DNA from: Laedolimicola ammoniilytica | GTDB taxonomy: Bacteria; Bacillota; Clostridia; Lachnospirales; Lachnospiraceae | DNA: 64,000 bases | NCBI RefSeq assembly: GCF_025567165.1 | Contig: NZ_JAOQKC010000018.1 | Coordinates: forward strand, 1 to 64,000 | Reading direction: 5' to 3' | Shown here: positions 32,365 to 41,948 of the stretch, in pieces | Numbering within the stretch: the first letter of the stretch is position 1 | How the letters are laid out: every line of letters starts with the position of its first letter | The notes under the pieces: model-generated | What the model was told of the DNA's origin: nothing | Database searches by the model: none | Seen by the model: only the letters and a program-made list of their open reading frames with translations | Position numbers and translations under genes: made by a program

Positions 32365-32475
32365 GTTAGTGAAAAAACACGCGGGCGGAACCGGGAAAGG
32401 TGCCTGGATCACATGTGAACCGGTATTTCACGGTGAAGAAACTCGCGGAAGAACAACCAAATGGAGGAAAGAAAC
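32365..32475 (+). promoter_or_regulatory. Structured rpsB leader
   Basis: About 110 bases of leader with possible pairings (for example ACCGG near 32389 with CCGGT near 32419). Ribosomal operon leaders of this kind often bind the encoded protein. I see no match to a named motif. Confidence 0.35.
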
Positions 32476-33210
32476 ATGAGTGTAATTTCAATGAAGCAGT
32501 TACTGGAAGCAGGTGTTCATTTCGGACATCAGACAAGACGCTGGAACCCCAAGATGGCTCCGTACATCTACACAGAGCGTAACGGCATCTACATCATCGA
32601 CCTGCAGAAGTCTGTAGGCAAGGTAGATGAGGCTTACAAGGCCGTATTCGATATCGCTGCTGAAGGTGGCAAGATCCTGTTCGTAGGTACTAAGAAGCAG
32701 GCTCAGGACGCTATCAAGGTTGAGGCAGAGCGTTGCGGTATGTACTATGTAAATGAGCGTTGGCTCGGCGGTATGCTGACCAACTTCAAGACCATCCAGA
32801 GCAGAATCGCCCGCCTGAAGGCTATCGAGAAGATGTCTGAGGACGGAACCTTTGATGTACTGCCGAAGAAGGAAGTTATCGCACTGAAAAAAGAGTGGGA
32901 GAAGCTTGAGAAGAACCTTGGCGGTATCAAGGACATGAAGAGAACCCCGGATGCGATCTTCGTAGTAGACCCGAAGAAGGAGAGAATCTGCGTACAGGAA
33001 GCACATACACTGGGTATTCCGCTTATCGGAATCGCTGATACCAACTGTGATCCGGAAGAGCTGGACTATGTAATCCCGGGCAATGATGACGCTATCAGAG
33101 CCGTAAAGCTGATCGTTTCCAAGATGGCAGACGCTGTCGTTGAGGCTAACCAGGGCGCAGCTGAAGAAGTTGCAGAGGAAGCTGAGACTGAGGAGACTGT
33201 AGAGGCTTAA
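32476..33210 (+). CDS. rpsB: Ribosomal protein S2
   Basis: 244 residues. MKQLLEAGVHFGHQTRRWNPKM and FVVDPKKERICVQEAHTLGIPLIGIADTNCDPEELDYVIPGNDDA-type segments (key: GHQ-RRWNPKM, D-P-K, P-GNDDA) are diagnostic. It ends in an acidic tail. ATG 32476 follows ATGGAGGAAAG. Codon bias indicates high expression. tsf follows after 55 bases, the usual pair. Confidence 0.97.
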   Translation: MSVISMKQLLEAGVHFGHQTRRWNPKMAPYIYTERNGIYIIDLQKSVGKVDEAYKAVFDIAAEGGKILFVGTKKQAQDAIKVEAERCGMYYVNERWLGGMLTNFKTIQSRIARLKAIEKMSEDGTFDVLPKKEVIALKKEWEKLEKNLGGIKDMKRTPDAIFVVDPKKERICVQEAHTLGIPLIGIADTNCDPEELDYVIPGNDDAIRAVKLIVSKMADAVVEANQGAAEEVAEEAETEETVEA

Positions 33211-33265
33211 GTAAAAGTCGAAAGTGCACACGCGGCTTACACTAACGAATTTGGAGGGATTAGAA

Positions 33266-34204
33266 ATGGCAATCACAGCAGGAATGGTAAAAGAGTTAAG
33301 AGAAATGACCGGCGCCGGCATGATGGACTGCAAGAAGGCCCTGACAGCTACTGATGGAAATATGGACGCAGCTGTTGACTGGCTGAGAGAGAAAGGCCTT
33401 GCAAGCGCACAGAAGAAGGCTGGCCGTATCGCAGCTGAGGGTATTGTAGATACCTGCCTGGTAAACGATGATCACAAGGCTGTTGTTGTAGAGGTAAACG
33501 CTGAGACTGACTTCGTTGCAAAGAACGAGAAGTTCCAGTCCTACGTAGCAGACGTAGCAGCTCAGGCTGTTAAGACTACCGCTACTGATATCGATGGCTT
33601 CCTGGCAGAGAAGTGGGAGAAGGATCCGTCTCTGACTGTAAAAGAGGCACTGGCTTCCCAGATCGCTATCATCGGCGAGAATATGAACATCCGTCGTTTC
33701 GCACAGGTAGAGGAGGAGAACGGTTTCGTTGCTTCCTATATCCATGCAGGCGGAAAGATCGGCGTTCTGGTAGACGTTGAGACCGATGTCATCAATGACG
33801 CGATCCGTGAGATGGCTAAGAACGTAGCTATGCAGGCTGCAGCTCTGAAGCCACTGTACACCAGCGACGCTGAGGTAGAGCCGGAGTACATCGAGAAAGA
33901 GAAGGCTATCCTGATGGCTCAGATCCAGAACGACCCGAAGGAGTCCCAGAAGCCGGAGAAGGTTATCCAGGGCATGATCCAGGGCCGTATCAACAAAGAG
34001 CTGAAAGAGATCTGCCTGCTTGATCAGGTATACGTAAAGGCAGAGGACGGAAAGCAGTCTGTAGCCAAGTACGTAGCTCAGGTAGCAAAAGAGAACAACG
34101 CAAACATCACCATCAAGAAGTTTGTTCGTTTCGAGACCGGTGAGGGACTTGAGAAGAAGAACGAGGACTTTGCGGCAGAGGTAGCAAAGCAGATGGGAAT
34201 GTAA
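33266..34204 (+). CDS. tsf: Elongation factor Ts
   Basis: 312 residues. N-terminal UBA domain with VKELREMTGAGMMDCKKAL, then core domain with VVVEVNAETDFVAKNEKF (TDFVAKN). It exchanges GDP for GTP on EF-Tu. ATG 33266 follows TTGGAGGGAT; an ATG at 33224 lies in the intergenic gap. Codon use is that of an abundant protein. A terminator follows. Confidence 0.97.
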   Translation: MAITAGMVKELREMTGAGMMDCKKALTATDGNMDAAVDWLREKGLASAQKKAGRIAAEGIVDTCLVNDDHKAVVVEVNAETDFVAKNEKFQSYVADVAAQAVKTTATDIDGFLAEKWEKDPSLTVKEALASQIAIIGENMNIRRFAQVEEENGFVASYIHAGGKIGVLVDVETDVINDAIREMAKNVAMQAAALKPLYTSDAEVEPEYIEKEKAILMAQIQNDPKESQKPEKVIQGMIQGRINKELKEICLLDQVYVKAEDGKQSVAKYVAQVAKENNANITIKKFVRFETGEGLEKKNEDFAAEVAKQMGM

Positions 34205-34320
34205 TTCTCATAAACAGAGATTCAAGAGTCTGTAAAGAGCTGTTCTGCGAGGCACCTAATGCACACACACTCAGCTTTGCGGAAACGGGATTTTACAGAT
34301 TTGACTATCATATGTATTTT

Positions 34321-34354
34321 ACAAGGGCGTGGCGGCAGCTGCGCTCTTGTTTTC
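34321..34354 (+). terminator. Terminator of rpsB-tsf
   Basis: A 9-bp stem ACAAGGGCG with CGCTCTTGT (one G-U), followed by TTTTCT. The rest of 34205-34477 holds no gene that I can see. Confidence 0.75.
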
Positions 34355-34477
34355 TGCGCAGAATACTTTAGAAACTGAAAGTTTTTGGCCTAACTCGGAG
34401 AAAGAAGAAAAGTAATACTGTACAAAACCCCGTGCATTGAATTATAATAAGAAAAACAATACGAGGGGGTTTCTGTT

Positions 34478-36016
34478 ATGGAAGCTTTATTTAGTGCAGT
34501 GAACACAATTTGTGGGAAGATTCAGATCGTGTCCAACTGGTTCTGGGATTTTCCAACGAACCTTGACTGGTACGCGTCTATCCCAGTTCTGGGCAATTTC
34601 AGTCTGGCCATTATTTTATTGGTGGGAACCGGCATCTATTTCACCTTTAAGCTGCGTTTCGTACAGGTGCGCAAGTTTAAGTACGGACTTCAGGTGCTGA
34701 TAAACAGCAAGAGTACGACCATGGGCATCTCTTCCCTGGGGGCGTTCCTGCTGTCCACGGCCATGCGTGTAGGCCCTGGCAATATCCTGGGTGTAACCGG
34801 AGCGATTTCTATCGGAGGACCGGGCGCACTGTTCTGGATGTGGATTTCCGCGTTCTTTGGCATGGCGACCGCATTCGTGGAGTCTACCATGTCTCAGATT
34901 TTCAAGGAGAAGCGCGGCGACGCCTATGTGGGCGGCCTTCCGTTCTACGGACGCCGTCTTTTGAAGGATGCGGCCTGGGCGGGCGTAGCCTTGAGCGTGC
35001 TCTACATTATTTACGCGTTCCTCTGCTTCCCTGCGCAGGGCTTCAACACCATTTCCGCAGTGGGAGCCATCGCTGGTGTGGTGACAGGAACGACTTTTGC
35101 GACCAATTCTGCACTGTACTGGGTGTCCTTTGCAGTGCTGATCGTGGTGACCGCTATTATCAGCTTTGGCGGTATCAAGAAGGTGTCGAAGGTAACAGAT
35201 GTATTGGTTCCGATTATGGCAGTGGTATACGTGCTGACTGTCGTAGTTCTGGTACTTTGCAACTTCACTCGGATTCCCTGGTTCTTCGCAGCTATCTTTA
35301 CCCAGGCTTTCAAGCCGGCGGCAGTTTTCGGCGGAGCCTTTGGCATCGCGCTGAGTCAGGGTATTAAACGAGGCCTGATGTCAAATGAAGCAGGCCAGGG
35401 AACCATTACCATGCCTGCAGCGGCGGCAGATACAGATCATCCCTGCGATCAGGGCTGCGTACAGGCTCTGGGTGTATTTCTGGATACCATCGTTATCTGC
35501 ACCCTGACCGGTTTTGTGGTTATTATGGGAAGAATGTGGCTGACCGGAGAGGCGGACGCCTGGTTCGAACTTGGAAAGCTGGAGAAGTTCTTGGCATCTT
35601 GTGGTGCACTGACCGGAAGCAGTGGAGCGGCTTATGGCTTTGTGACCCTGCTGGTAAGCCTTTGCTTTGGCCTGTTCGCCTTCACCTGCCTGATGGGCTT
35701 CATGTCCTTTACCGAGATGTGCGCGAACCGTATTTCCGCCAACAAGGCCTTCATCAATGTGATCCGCGCCCTGTGCCTGGTGGTCATCAGCTTCGGCGTT
35801 ATCACGAATATCGCGGGTATGGATCTGGGAGCCCTCTGGGATCTGAGCGATTTTGCTAATATCCTGATGGTATACTGCAACCTGCCGCTCCAGTACATAG
35901 GCTTCAAATACGTGCTGCGGGCATGGCGGCATTTCGAGAAGCACGATGGAACGCCATTTACCTCCGAGGTAGCGGGTATCTCCGTTCCGGTGTGGGATGA
36001 AAAAGCAGGAAAATAA
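34478..36016 (+). CDS. Sodium:alanine symporter (AGCS family)
   Basis: 512 residues, about 10-11 membrane segments, of the alanine or glycine:cation symporter family. Conserved stretches include VGPGNILGVTGAI near 95-107, FGIALSQGIKRGLMSNEAGQGT at about 290 (key: G-x-x-SNEAGxG) and a C-terminal PLQYIGFKY. It moves alanine or glycine with Na+ or H+. GAGGGGGTTTC precedes the start. A TATAAT at 34443-34448 with TGTACA 18 bases upstream may be its promoter. Amino acid specificity cannot be read from sequence. Confidence 0.93.
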   Translation: MEALFSAVNTICGKIQIVSNWFWDFPTNLDWYASIPVLGNFSLAIILLVGTGIYFTFKLRFVQVRKFKYGLQVLINSKSTTMGISSLGAFLLSTAMRVGPGNILGVTGAISIGGPGALFWMWISAFFGMATAFVESTMSQIFKEKRGDAYVGGLPFYGRRLLKDAAWAGVALSVLYIIYAFLCFPAQGFNTISAVGAIAGVVTGTTFATNSALYWVSFAVLIVVTAIISFGGIKKVSKVTDVLVPIMAVVYVLTVVVLVLCNFTRIPWFFAAIFTQAFKPAAVFGGAFGIALSQGIKRGLMSNEAGQGTITMPAAAADTDHPCDQGCVQALGVFLDTIVICTLTGFVVIMGRMWLTGEADAWFELGKLEKFLASCGALTGSSGAAYGFVTLLVSLCFGLFAFTCLMGFMSFTEMCANRISANKAFINVIRALCLVVISFGVITNIAGMDLGALWDLSDFANILMVYCNLPLQYIGFKYVLRAWRHFEKHDGTPFTSEVAGISVPVWDEKAGK

Positions 36017-36038
36017 AAGAGACGGGGAACTTTTCCCC

Positions 36039-36067
36039 TTGTAAAGCGGGCCGCTTTGGTATATAAT
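36039..36067 (+). promoter_or_regulatory. Promoter of gltX inside a terminator
   Basis: TTGTAA, 17 bases, TATAAT. The spacer covers the 5' arm of the upstream gene's terminator and the -10 falls in its loop. Confidence 0.7.
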
Positions 36068-36087
36068 TTCCAGAGCGGCCTGTTTTT
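36046..36087 (+). terminator. Terminator after the symporter gene
   Basis: A 14-bp stem with G-U pairs (GCGGGCCGCTTTGG with CCAGAGCGGCCTGT), then TTTT. The loop contains the TATAAT of the next promoter. A GGGGAA/TTCCCC hairpin just before it (36024-36038) lacks a T tract. Confidence 0.8.
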
Positions 36088-36140
36088 ACGCAAGTAAGGA
36101 ACCGAAGGCCATTTCAGAAGAATAACGGGAGTGAAGAAGA

Positions 36141-37592
36141 ATGAGTAAAGTAAGAACAAGATTTGCGCCGAGCCCCACCGGAAGAATGCATGTGGGTAAC
36201 TTGAGAACGGCGTTGTACGCATATCTGATTGCCAAGCATGAGGACGGAGATTTCCTGCTCCGTATCGAGGATACCGACCAGGAGCGCTATGTGGAGGGTG
36301 CGGTCGATATCATTTACCGTACCATGAAGGAAGCGGGCCTGGAGCATGACGAGGGTCCGGACAAGGACGGCGGCGTAGGCCCCTATGTGCAGAGCGAGCG
36401 CCAGGCGGCTGGCATCTATATGAAGTATGCCAAGGAGTTGATTGAAAAGGGCGAGGCATATTACTGCTTCTGTGATAAGGAGCGTCTGGAGTCCCTGAAG
36501 ACCGAAGTAGCAGGAAAAGAGATTGTGGTATATGATAAGCACTGTCTGCATCTGTCCAAGGAAGAGGTAGAAGCGAAGCTGGCAGCGGGTGTGCCCTTTG
36601 TCATCCGTCAGAACAATCCGACCACCGGAACCACTACCTTCCACGATGACATTTACGGCGATATCACTGTAGACAATGCGGAGCTGGACGACATGATCCT
36701 GATCAAGTCCGACGGATATCCCACATATAACTTTGCCAATGTAGTAGACGATCACTTGATGGGCATCACCCATGTGGTCCGGGGAAATGAATACCTTTCC
36801 TCTTCTCCGAAGTACAATCGTCTTTACGAGGCATTCGGCTGGGAAGTGCCGGTCTATGTACATTGCCCGCTGATTACCGACGAGGAGCATAAGAAGCTGT
36901 CCAAGCGCTGCGGCCATTCTTCCTTCGAGGATCTGCTGGAGCAGGGCTTCCTGCCGGAGGCGATCATCAACTTCGTGGCACTGCTGGGCTGGAGCCCGGA
37001 GGAGGATCGGGAGATCTATTCCCTGGAGGAGCTGATCAGGGCCTTCGATTATCATCATATCAGTAAGGCTCCGTCTGTATTTGATTACACCAAGCTGAAA
37101 TGGATGAACGGCGAGTACATCAAGGCTATGGACTTCGACAAGTTCTATGAGATGGCACTGCCGCATCTGAAGAAAGTCATTACCAAGGACTACGATCTGA
37201 AGAAGATTGCGGCCATGGTAAAGACCCGTATTGAAGTATTCCCGGAGATCGAGGATATGGTAGATTTCTTCGAGGCAGTTCCGGAGTACGACACCGCAAT
37301 TTACGCGCATAAGAAAATGAAGACCAGTGTGGAATCCTCTCTGGAGGTTTTAAAAGAGCTGCTTCCGATCCTGGAGGAGCAGGAGGATTACAGCAACGAC
37401 GGACTGTATACACGTCTTCTGAAATATGTGGAGGAGAAAGGCTGTAAGAATGGCTATGTGCTCTGGCCTATTCGTATCGCCGTATCCGGCAGGCAGATGA
37501 CGCCCTGCGGAGCCACCGAGCTCATGGAGGTCATCGGCAAGGAGGAGACTCTGAAGCGTGTGCGTGCAGCGATTGCAAAGCTGGAGGCATAA
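36141..37592 (+). CDS. gltX: Glutamyl-tRNA synthetase
   Basis: 483 residues, class I synthetase. HIGH-like motif PTGRMHVGNLR (about 10-20) and KMSKS-like KKLSKR near 253. RIEDTDQER supports the glutamate class. It charges tRNA-Glu (and perhaps tRNA-Gln for later amidation). The helicase gene starts three bases past its stop. Confidence 0.96.
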   Translation: MSKVRTRFAPSPTGRMHVGNLRTALYAYLIAKHEDGDFLLRIEDTDQERYVEGAVDIIYRTMKEAGLEHDEGPDKDGGVGPYVQSERQAAGIYMKYAKELIEKGEAYYCFCDKERLESLKTEVAGKEIVVYDKHCLHLSKEEVEAKLAAGVPFVIRQNNPTTGTTTFHDDIYGDITVDNAELDDMILIKSDGYPTYNFANVVDDHLMGITHVVRGNEYLSSSPKYNRLYEAFGWEVPVYVHCPLITDEEHKKLSKRCGHSSFEDLLEQGFLPEAIINFVALLGWSPEEDREIYSLEELIRAFDYHHISKAPSVFDYTKLKWMNGEYIKAMDFDKFYEMALPHLKKVITKDYDLKKIAAMVKTRIEVFPEIEDMVDFFEAVPEYDTAIYAHKKMKTSVESSLEVLKELLPILEEQEDYSNDGLYTRLLKYVEEKGCKNGYVLWPIRIAVSGRQMTPCGATELMEVIGKEETLKRVRAAIAKLEA

Positions 37593-37595
37593 AAT

Positions 37596-39440
37596 TTGAA
37601 TTCTTTATCTGAAGTACAGCAGAAGGCCGTCACCCACCGTGACGGCCCCATGCTGGTTCTGGCGGGACCCGGTTCCGGTAAGACGATGGTACTTACGAGA
37701 CGGGTTCAGTATCTGACGGAAATCTGTCACATTCCACCCGGAGAGATTCTGGTGATTACTTTTACAAAAGCGGCGGCAAGGGAAATGAAAGAGCGGTATC
37801 TGCGGCTGACGAACAGCGCGAATACAGCTGTTTCTTTTGGTACCTTTCACGCGGTCTTTTTCCAGATCCTGAAGCTGGCCTACGGCTATCGGGCCGACAA
37901 TATTCTCCGGGAGACCGAAAAATATCAGTTTCTGCGTGAGGCCGTCTATAAGCAGAAGCTGGAGCCGGACGACGAGGCGGAACTCATCGGCAGCATCGCG
38001 GCGGAAATCAGCAAGGTGAAAAATGACAGGGTGAGCCTGCAGGAATATAAGGCCACCTCCTGCAACACAAAGAGCTTTATCGCTATATTTAATGAATATG
38101 ATAACAGGCTGCGACGCAGCAATAAAATCGATTTTGATGATATGCTGGTCTACTGCTACGAGCTTTTGAAGGAGCGGAAGGATATCCTGGGGGCATGGCA
38201 GCGGAAATTCCGCTATGTTTTGGTGGACGAGTTTCAGGATATTAACCGGATTCAGTACGATATTGTGCGGATGCTGGCCGCGCCGGAAGATAATCTTTTT
38301 ATCGTAGGCGACGACGACCAGTCCATTTATCGGTTCCGGGGCGCGAAGCCGGAGATTATGCTGCATTTCGAACAGGATTATCCGACGGCAAAGCGGGTGC
38401 TGCTGGATACCAATTATCGCTGCACCCGGCTTATCGTGGAGGGAGCCTGCAAGGTCATCGAGAACAATAAGCAGCGTTTTGCTAAGAAAATTCAGGCAAA
38501 GAAGCAGGAAGGACCGCCGATCCTCCATCACCAGTTCCGGGATCAGGATGAAGAGTACGAGTGCGTCATCGATAAGATCAAGACCTACCGGGAAAAAGGC
38601 GGATCTTACCGTGATATCGCCATTCTGTTCCGGACCAACACTCAGCCCCGGAAGCTGGTGGAAGAACTGATTTCCGAGGGAATCCCTTTTCGGATGCGGG
38701 ACGCATTGCCGAATATCTACGACCACTGGATAGTAAAAGATATTTTTTCTTACCTCCGCATGGCCCGGGATATGAAAAAGGGTCTGGTAAAGCGGGAAGA
38801 TTTTCTGCAGGTGATGAACCGGCCCAAGCGATATCTGGGGCGGGAATGTCTGGACAGCGACGTGATATCCTGGGAGGCGCTGTTGACCTGGTATGACGAC
38901 AGGCCCTGGGTCTGCGAGCGGATCGAGAAGCTGGAAAAAGATCTGAAGATGTGCGGACACCTAAGCCCGTCCGGGGCGTTGCACTATATCCGAAATATCA
39001 TCGGGTATGAGGAATACCTGAAAGAATATGCGGATTATAAGGGCAGAAAGCCAGAGGAGCTGCTGGGAATTCTGGATGAACTGAAAGAACTGGCGGCTGG
39101 CTTCAAAACACTGGAGGAGTGGGAGAGCCATATTGCGACCATCCGGGTGGAGCTGGCGAAACAGGCCAAAGAGCGGGCGCAGAACACCGACGGGGTGGTG
39201 TTGTCCACCATGCACAGCAGTAAGGGCCTGGAATACCGCATTGTATTTATCATCGATGCCAATGAGGGGATTACGCCGCATAAGAGAGTGATCTTTGAAG
39301 AAGATATGGAAGAGGAGCGGCGGTTGTTCTACGTGGCCATGACCCGGGCGAAGGAACTGCTGTATATCTTTTCGGTGCGAAAGCTGTATGGGAAAAAGGC
39401 GGAGCAATCACGGTTTGTAGAAGAACTTTTAGATGAGTAG
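37596..39440 (+). CDS. UvrD/PcrA-type DNA helicase
   Basis: 614 residues, SF1A helicase. Walker A AGPGSGKT at 23-30, Walker B VDEFQDINRIQ, motif III GDDDQSIYRFRGA, and late motifs VLSTMHSSKGLEYR and VAMTRAKELLYI. It starts at TTG 37596, with GGAGG (37582-37586) inside the end of gltX. It is about 100 residues shorter than PcrA, so it is a compact member of the family. Role in repair or replication is inferred. Confidence 0.9.
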   Translation: MNSLSEVQQKAVTHRDGPMLVLAGPGSGKTMVLTRRVQYLTEICHIPPGEILVITFTKAAAREMKERYLRLTNSANTAVSFGTFHAVFFQILKLAYGYRADNILRETEKYQFLREAVYKQKLEPDDEAELIGSIAAEISKVKNDRVSLQEYKATSCNTKSFIAIFNEYDNRLRRSNKIDFDDMLVYCYELLKERKDILGAWQRKFRYVLVDEFQDINRIQYDIVRMLAAPEDNLFIVGDDDQSIYRFRGAKPEIMLHFEQDYPTAKRVLLDTNYRCTRLIVEGACKVIENNKQRFAKKIQAKKQEGPPILHHQFRDQDEEYECVIDKIKTYREKGGSYRDIAILFRTNTQPRKLVEELISEGIPFRMRDALPNIYDHWIVKDIFSYLRMARDMKKGLVKREDFLQVMNRPKRYLGRECLDSDVISWEALLTWYDDRPWVCERIEKLEKDLKMCGHLSPSGALHYIRNIIGYEEYLKEYADYKGRKPEELLGILDELKELAAGFKTLEEWESHIATIRVELAKQAKERAQNTDGVVLSTMHSSKGLEYRIVFIIDANEGITPHKRVIFEEDMEEERRLFYVAMTRAKELLYIFSVRKLYGKKAEQSRFVEELLDE

Positions 39441-39450
39441 GCGGACGTAG

Positions 39451-39532
39451 GAAGAGCCGAGAGGCTTATATTCTGGAGTGTTCGGACGTTTCACGGACAC
39501 ACGCTTAGAATATAAGCCTCTCGGCTCTTCCA
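39451..39532. repeat. Perfect 25-bp inverted repeat
   Basis: Two 25-base arms (39451-39475 and 39508-39532) are exact reverse complements, with a 32-base spacer whose own ends GTGTTCG and CGGACAC also pair. It lies between convergent genes, so it could end transcription from both sides, but no T tract follows on either strand. Alternatively it is a palindromic mobile or cruciform element. The sides of 39440-39597 are otherwise empty. Confidence 0.9.
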
Positions 39533-39597
39533 TCTGTATTTTGAAAAGTGGAAATCTCTATCTGCCTGTCTATTGATTTGAGCGAAATAGATAAGAT

Positions 39598-39966
39598 TTA
39601 GTTGGTTTCGTCGATATCAATATCCTCGCCGTCAGCCTCAACTAACTCATCATACTCGGCTGCATCCAGCATCTGATCGAACATGTCTGCCACTGCGTCG
39701 TATTCTTCGTCGGATTCGATATTGTCCAGAACCGGGCTTCCGGTGCTGTTATCGTAGCGGTACAGATATACTTCACCGTCCTCGTTTTCGCCGTTCTCGT
39801 CGAGAGGAAGCAGGGCGATGTAGTCGCGTCCGTCTACCGGGAAAATGGTGAGGATGGCGCACTCTACAGTTTCGTCATTGTCCAGGGTCAGAGTTACAGT
39901 GATGTCGCCGTTACAGGAATCGCAGTTGCCGCCGCAATCCGCTGTGTTACATTTATTGTCTGCCAT
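39598..39966 (-). CDS. DUF1292 family protein
   Basis: 122 residues, DUF1292 family, very acidic. The core runs from TVTLTLDNDETVECAILTIF to about residue 70 (ALLPL), and the C-terminal half is rich in Asp and Glu. An N-terminal cysteine cluster CNTADCGGNCDSCNG, with the pattern CX5CX3CX2C, could bind metal. It is divergent from the aminotransferase gene. An AAAGGAG site precedes the start. The family has no settled function. Confidence 0.88.
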   Translation of the reverse strand: MADNKCNTADCGGNCDSCNGDITVTLTLDNDETVECAILTIFPVDGRDYIALLPLDENGENEDGEVYLYRYDNSTGSPVLDNIESDEEYDAVADMFDQMLDAAEYDELVEADGEDIDIDETN

Positions 39967-40051
39967 TTGATTGTTCTCCTTTATTGATAATTTGATAATA
40001 ACAGTTCAACTACTACTCTATCAGACCTGACAGGGAAAAGCAAGAAAAGAA

Positions 40052-40080
40052 TTGAATTGCCGGGAAGTTTGTATTAAAAT
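40052..40080 (+). promoter_or_regulatory. Promoter of the aminotransferase operon
   Basis: TTGAAT, 17 bases, TAAAAT, about 90 bases before the ATG at 40171. Confidence 0.6.
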
Positions 40081-40170
40081 AAGAAAGATTAAGCGCTGCC
40101 AGACAGCGGCTTACCAGAATATCAGAGAAACGCGCCGGGATACGCGGCGCAGCAGAGAGGACTTAAGACA

Positions 40171-41343
40171 ATGAATTTTACATTTTCAAAACGGGCCGAA
40201 GCCATTGAGGAGGGCATCTTCGCGGCCCTGGCCCATAAAAAGAACGAGCTGGTGGAGAAAGGCATGGAGGTCTATAACTTTTCCATCGGAACGCCGGATT
40301 TCCAGCCGCCGAAGCATGTGATGGACGCTATGGTGGAGGCCTGTAAGGATCCGGAGAATTACAAGTACGCCATTTCTGATCGGCCGGAGCTTATCAGGGC
40401 CATGCAGGATTTCTATCAGAAGCGTTTCGGGGTGCGTCTGGAGACGGACGAGATTATGACCCTGTACGGCTCCCAGGAGGGCATGGCCCATGTGGCTGTC
40501 GCGCTCTGTGATCCGGGCGATATTATGCTGGCCCCGAATCCAGGTTATCCGGTCTTTTCCCTGGGACCGCAGCTGGCGGGTGCGAAGATTGAAACCTACC
40601 CGCTCTATGCGGAAAATAACTTCCTGCCAAAGTTCGAGGACATTCCGGAGGAGACCGCGCGGGCGGCGAAGTTCATGATCGTGTCCTATCCGTCCAACCC
40701 GGTTTGTTCTGTGGCGGATGATGCTTTTTATGAAGAACTGATTGCGTTTGCAAAGAAATATAATATTATCATTCTGCATGATAATGCGTATTCCGATATC
40801 ATTTACGACGGAAGAGAAGGGAAGTCCTTCCTGTCCTATCCGGGCGCGAAGGAGGTGGGCATCGAGTTTTACTCCCTGTCCAAGAGCTATAATATGACCG
40901 GCATGCGTATGTCCTTCGCGGTGGGCAACCGGGCAATTATTCAGGAGTTCTCAAAAGTGCGTTCCCAGATCGACTATGGCATCTTCCTGCCCATTCAGAT
41001 GGCGGCGGTGGCGGCCCTGACCGGTCCCCAGGATGCGGTGAAGGAACAGTGCGCCGAGTATGAGCGGAGAAATAAGGCGCTTTGCGGCGGTTTACGTGAA
41101 ATTGGCTGGAATGTGCCGGACAGCCAGGGCACCATGTTTGTATGGGCACCGCTGCCTGCGGGCTACACCGACAGCGCGGCCTTTACCATGGAGCTGATGG
41201 AAAAGACTGGCATGATCGTGACTCCGGGCAGCGCGTTTGGTGACCTGGGCGAGGGATATGTGCGGATGGCGCTGGTACATCCGGTTCCGGTGATTGAAAA
41301 GGCCATCCAGAAGGTGCAGGAGAGCGGCATCCTTCAGAAATAA
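40171..41343 (+). CDS. Class I/II aminotransferase
   Basis: 390 residues, fold type I PLP enzyme. PLP lysine lies in SLSKSYNMTGMRMSF (about residue 235), with NPGYPVF, PSNPVC and DNAYSDI typical of the family. LL-diaminopimelate, aspartate or alanine aminotransferase are all possible; the length and SKSYNMTG segment favour a DapL-like or AlaT-like enzyme. The start is supported by GAGAGGACTTAAGAC. The YdcF-like gene follows by 14 bases. Confidence 0.88.
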   Translation: MNFTFSKRAEAIEEGIFAALAHKKNELVEKGMEVYNFSIGTPDFQPPKHVMDAMVEACKDPENYKYAISDRPELIRAMQDFYQKRFGVRLETDEIMTLYGSQEGMAHVAVALCDPGDIMLAPNPGYPVFSLGPQLAGAKIETYPLYAENNFLPKFEDIPEETARAAKFMIVSYPSNPVCSVADDAFYEELIAFAKKYNIIILHDNAYSDIIYDGREGKSFLSYPGAKEVGIEFYSLSKSYNMTGMRMSFAVGNRAIIQEFSKVRSQIDYGIFLPIQMAAVAALTGPQDAVKEQCAEYERRNKALCGGLREIGWNVPDSQGTMFVWAPLPAGYTDSAAFTMELMEKTGMIVTPGSAFGDLGEGYVRMALVHPVPVIEKAIQKVQESGILQK

Positions 41344-41357
41344 CAGGAGTATGGAAC

Positions 41358-41948
41358 ATGGGGTTTGTTCAGGACATCACCGATTTTATCTTTGTGGAAC
41401 ATGAGCCGGAGCAGGCGGATATCATCTTTATCCCGGGCGGCGATCAGGGGGCGCTTGCGGTGACGGCGGCCCGGCTTTACAAAGCGGGTTATGCGCCTTA
41501 TGTGCTGCCGTCCGGGCGTTTCAGTAAGCCGGTGGGCCATTGCCGGATTCCAGGCTATGAGGAGCGGACGGAATGGGATTTTCTGCACGAGCTTCTGGTA
41601 CGGGAGGGTGTTCCTGATAGTGCTATTCTGGAGGAAAAAAAGGCGACCTATACCTATGAAAACGCCATTTACTCCAGAAAGGTGACGGACAGCCAGGGTC
41701 TTTCTATCAAAAAGGCAATCCTCTGTCCCCAGGCCTGTCACGCCCGCCGGGCGCTGCTTTATTATAAAGTATGCTTTCCGGAAACGGAGTTCCTGGTCTG
41801 CCCGACAGTGACCAGGGAGATCAGCCGGGAAAACTGGTTTCTGGAGGAGCAGAAGATAGACATCGTTCTTGGGGAACTAGAAAAATGTGGAAGCCAATTT
41901 CATGAGATTTTAAAAGAATTCAGAAAGCAGGAGGAAGGGAAACGATGA
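41358..41948 (+). CDS. YdcF/ElyC-like (DUF218) protein
   Basis: 196 residues of the YdcF/SanA (DUF218) superfamily. The Rossmann-like core starts IIFIPGGD, with ARLYKAGYAPYVLPSG, then EERTEWDF and ENAIYS segments. No membrane anchor is present, unlike many SanA/ElyC proteins. It overlaps the following phosphatase by four bases (ATGA). Function is uncertain; some members act in envelope metabolism. Confidence 0.85.
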   Translation: MGFVQDITDFIFVEHEPEQADIIFIPGGDQGALAVTAARLYKAGYAPYVLPSGRFSKPVGHCRIPGYEERTEWDFLHELLVREGVPDSAILEEKKATYTYENAIYSRKVTDSQGLSIKKAILCPQACHARRALLYYKVCFPETEFLVCPTVTREISRENWFLEEQKIDIVLGELEKCGSQFHEILKEFRKQEEGKR

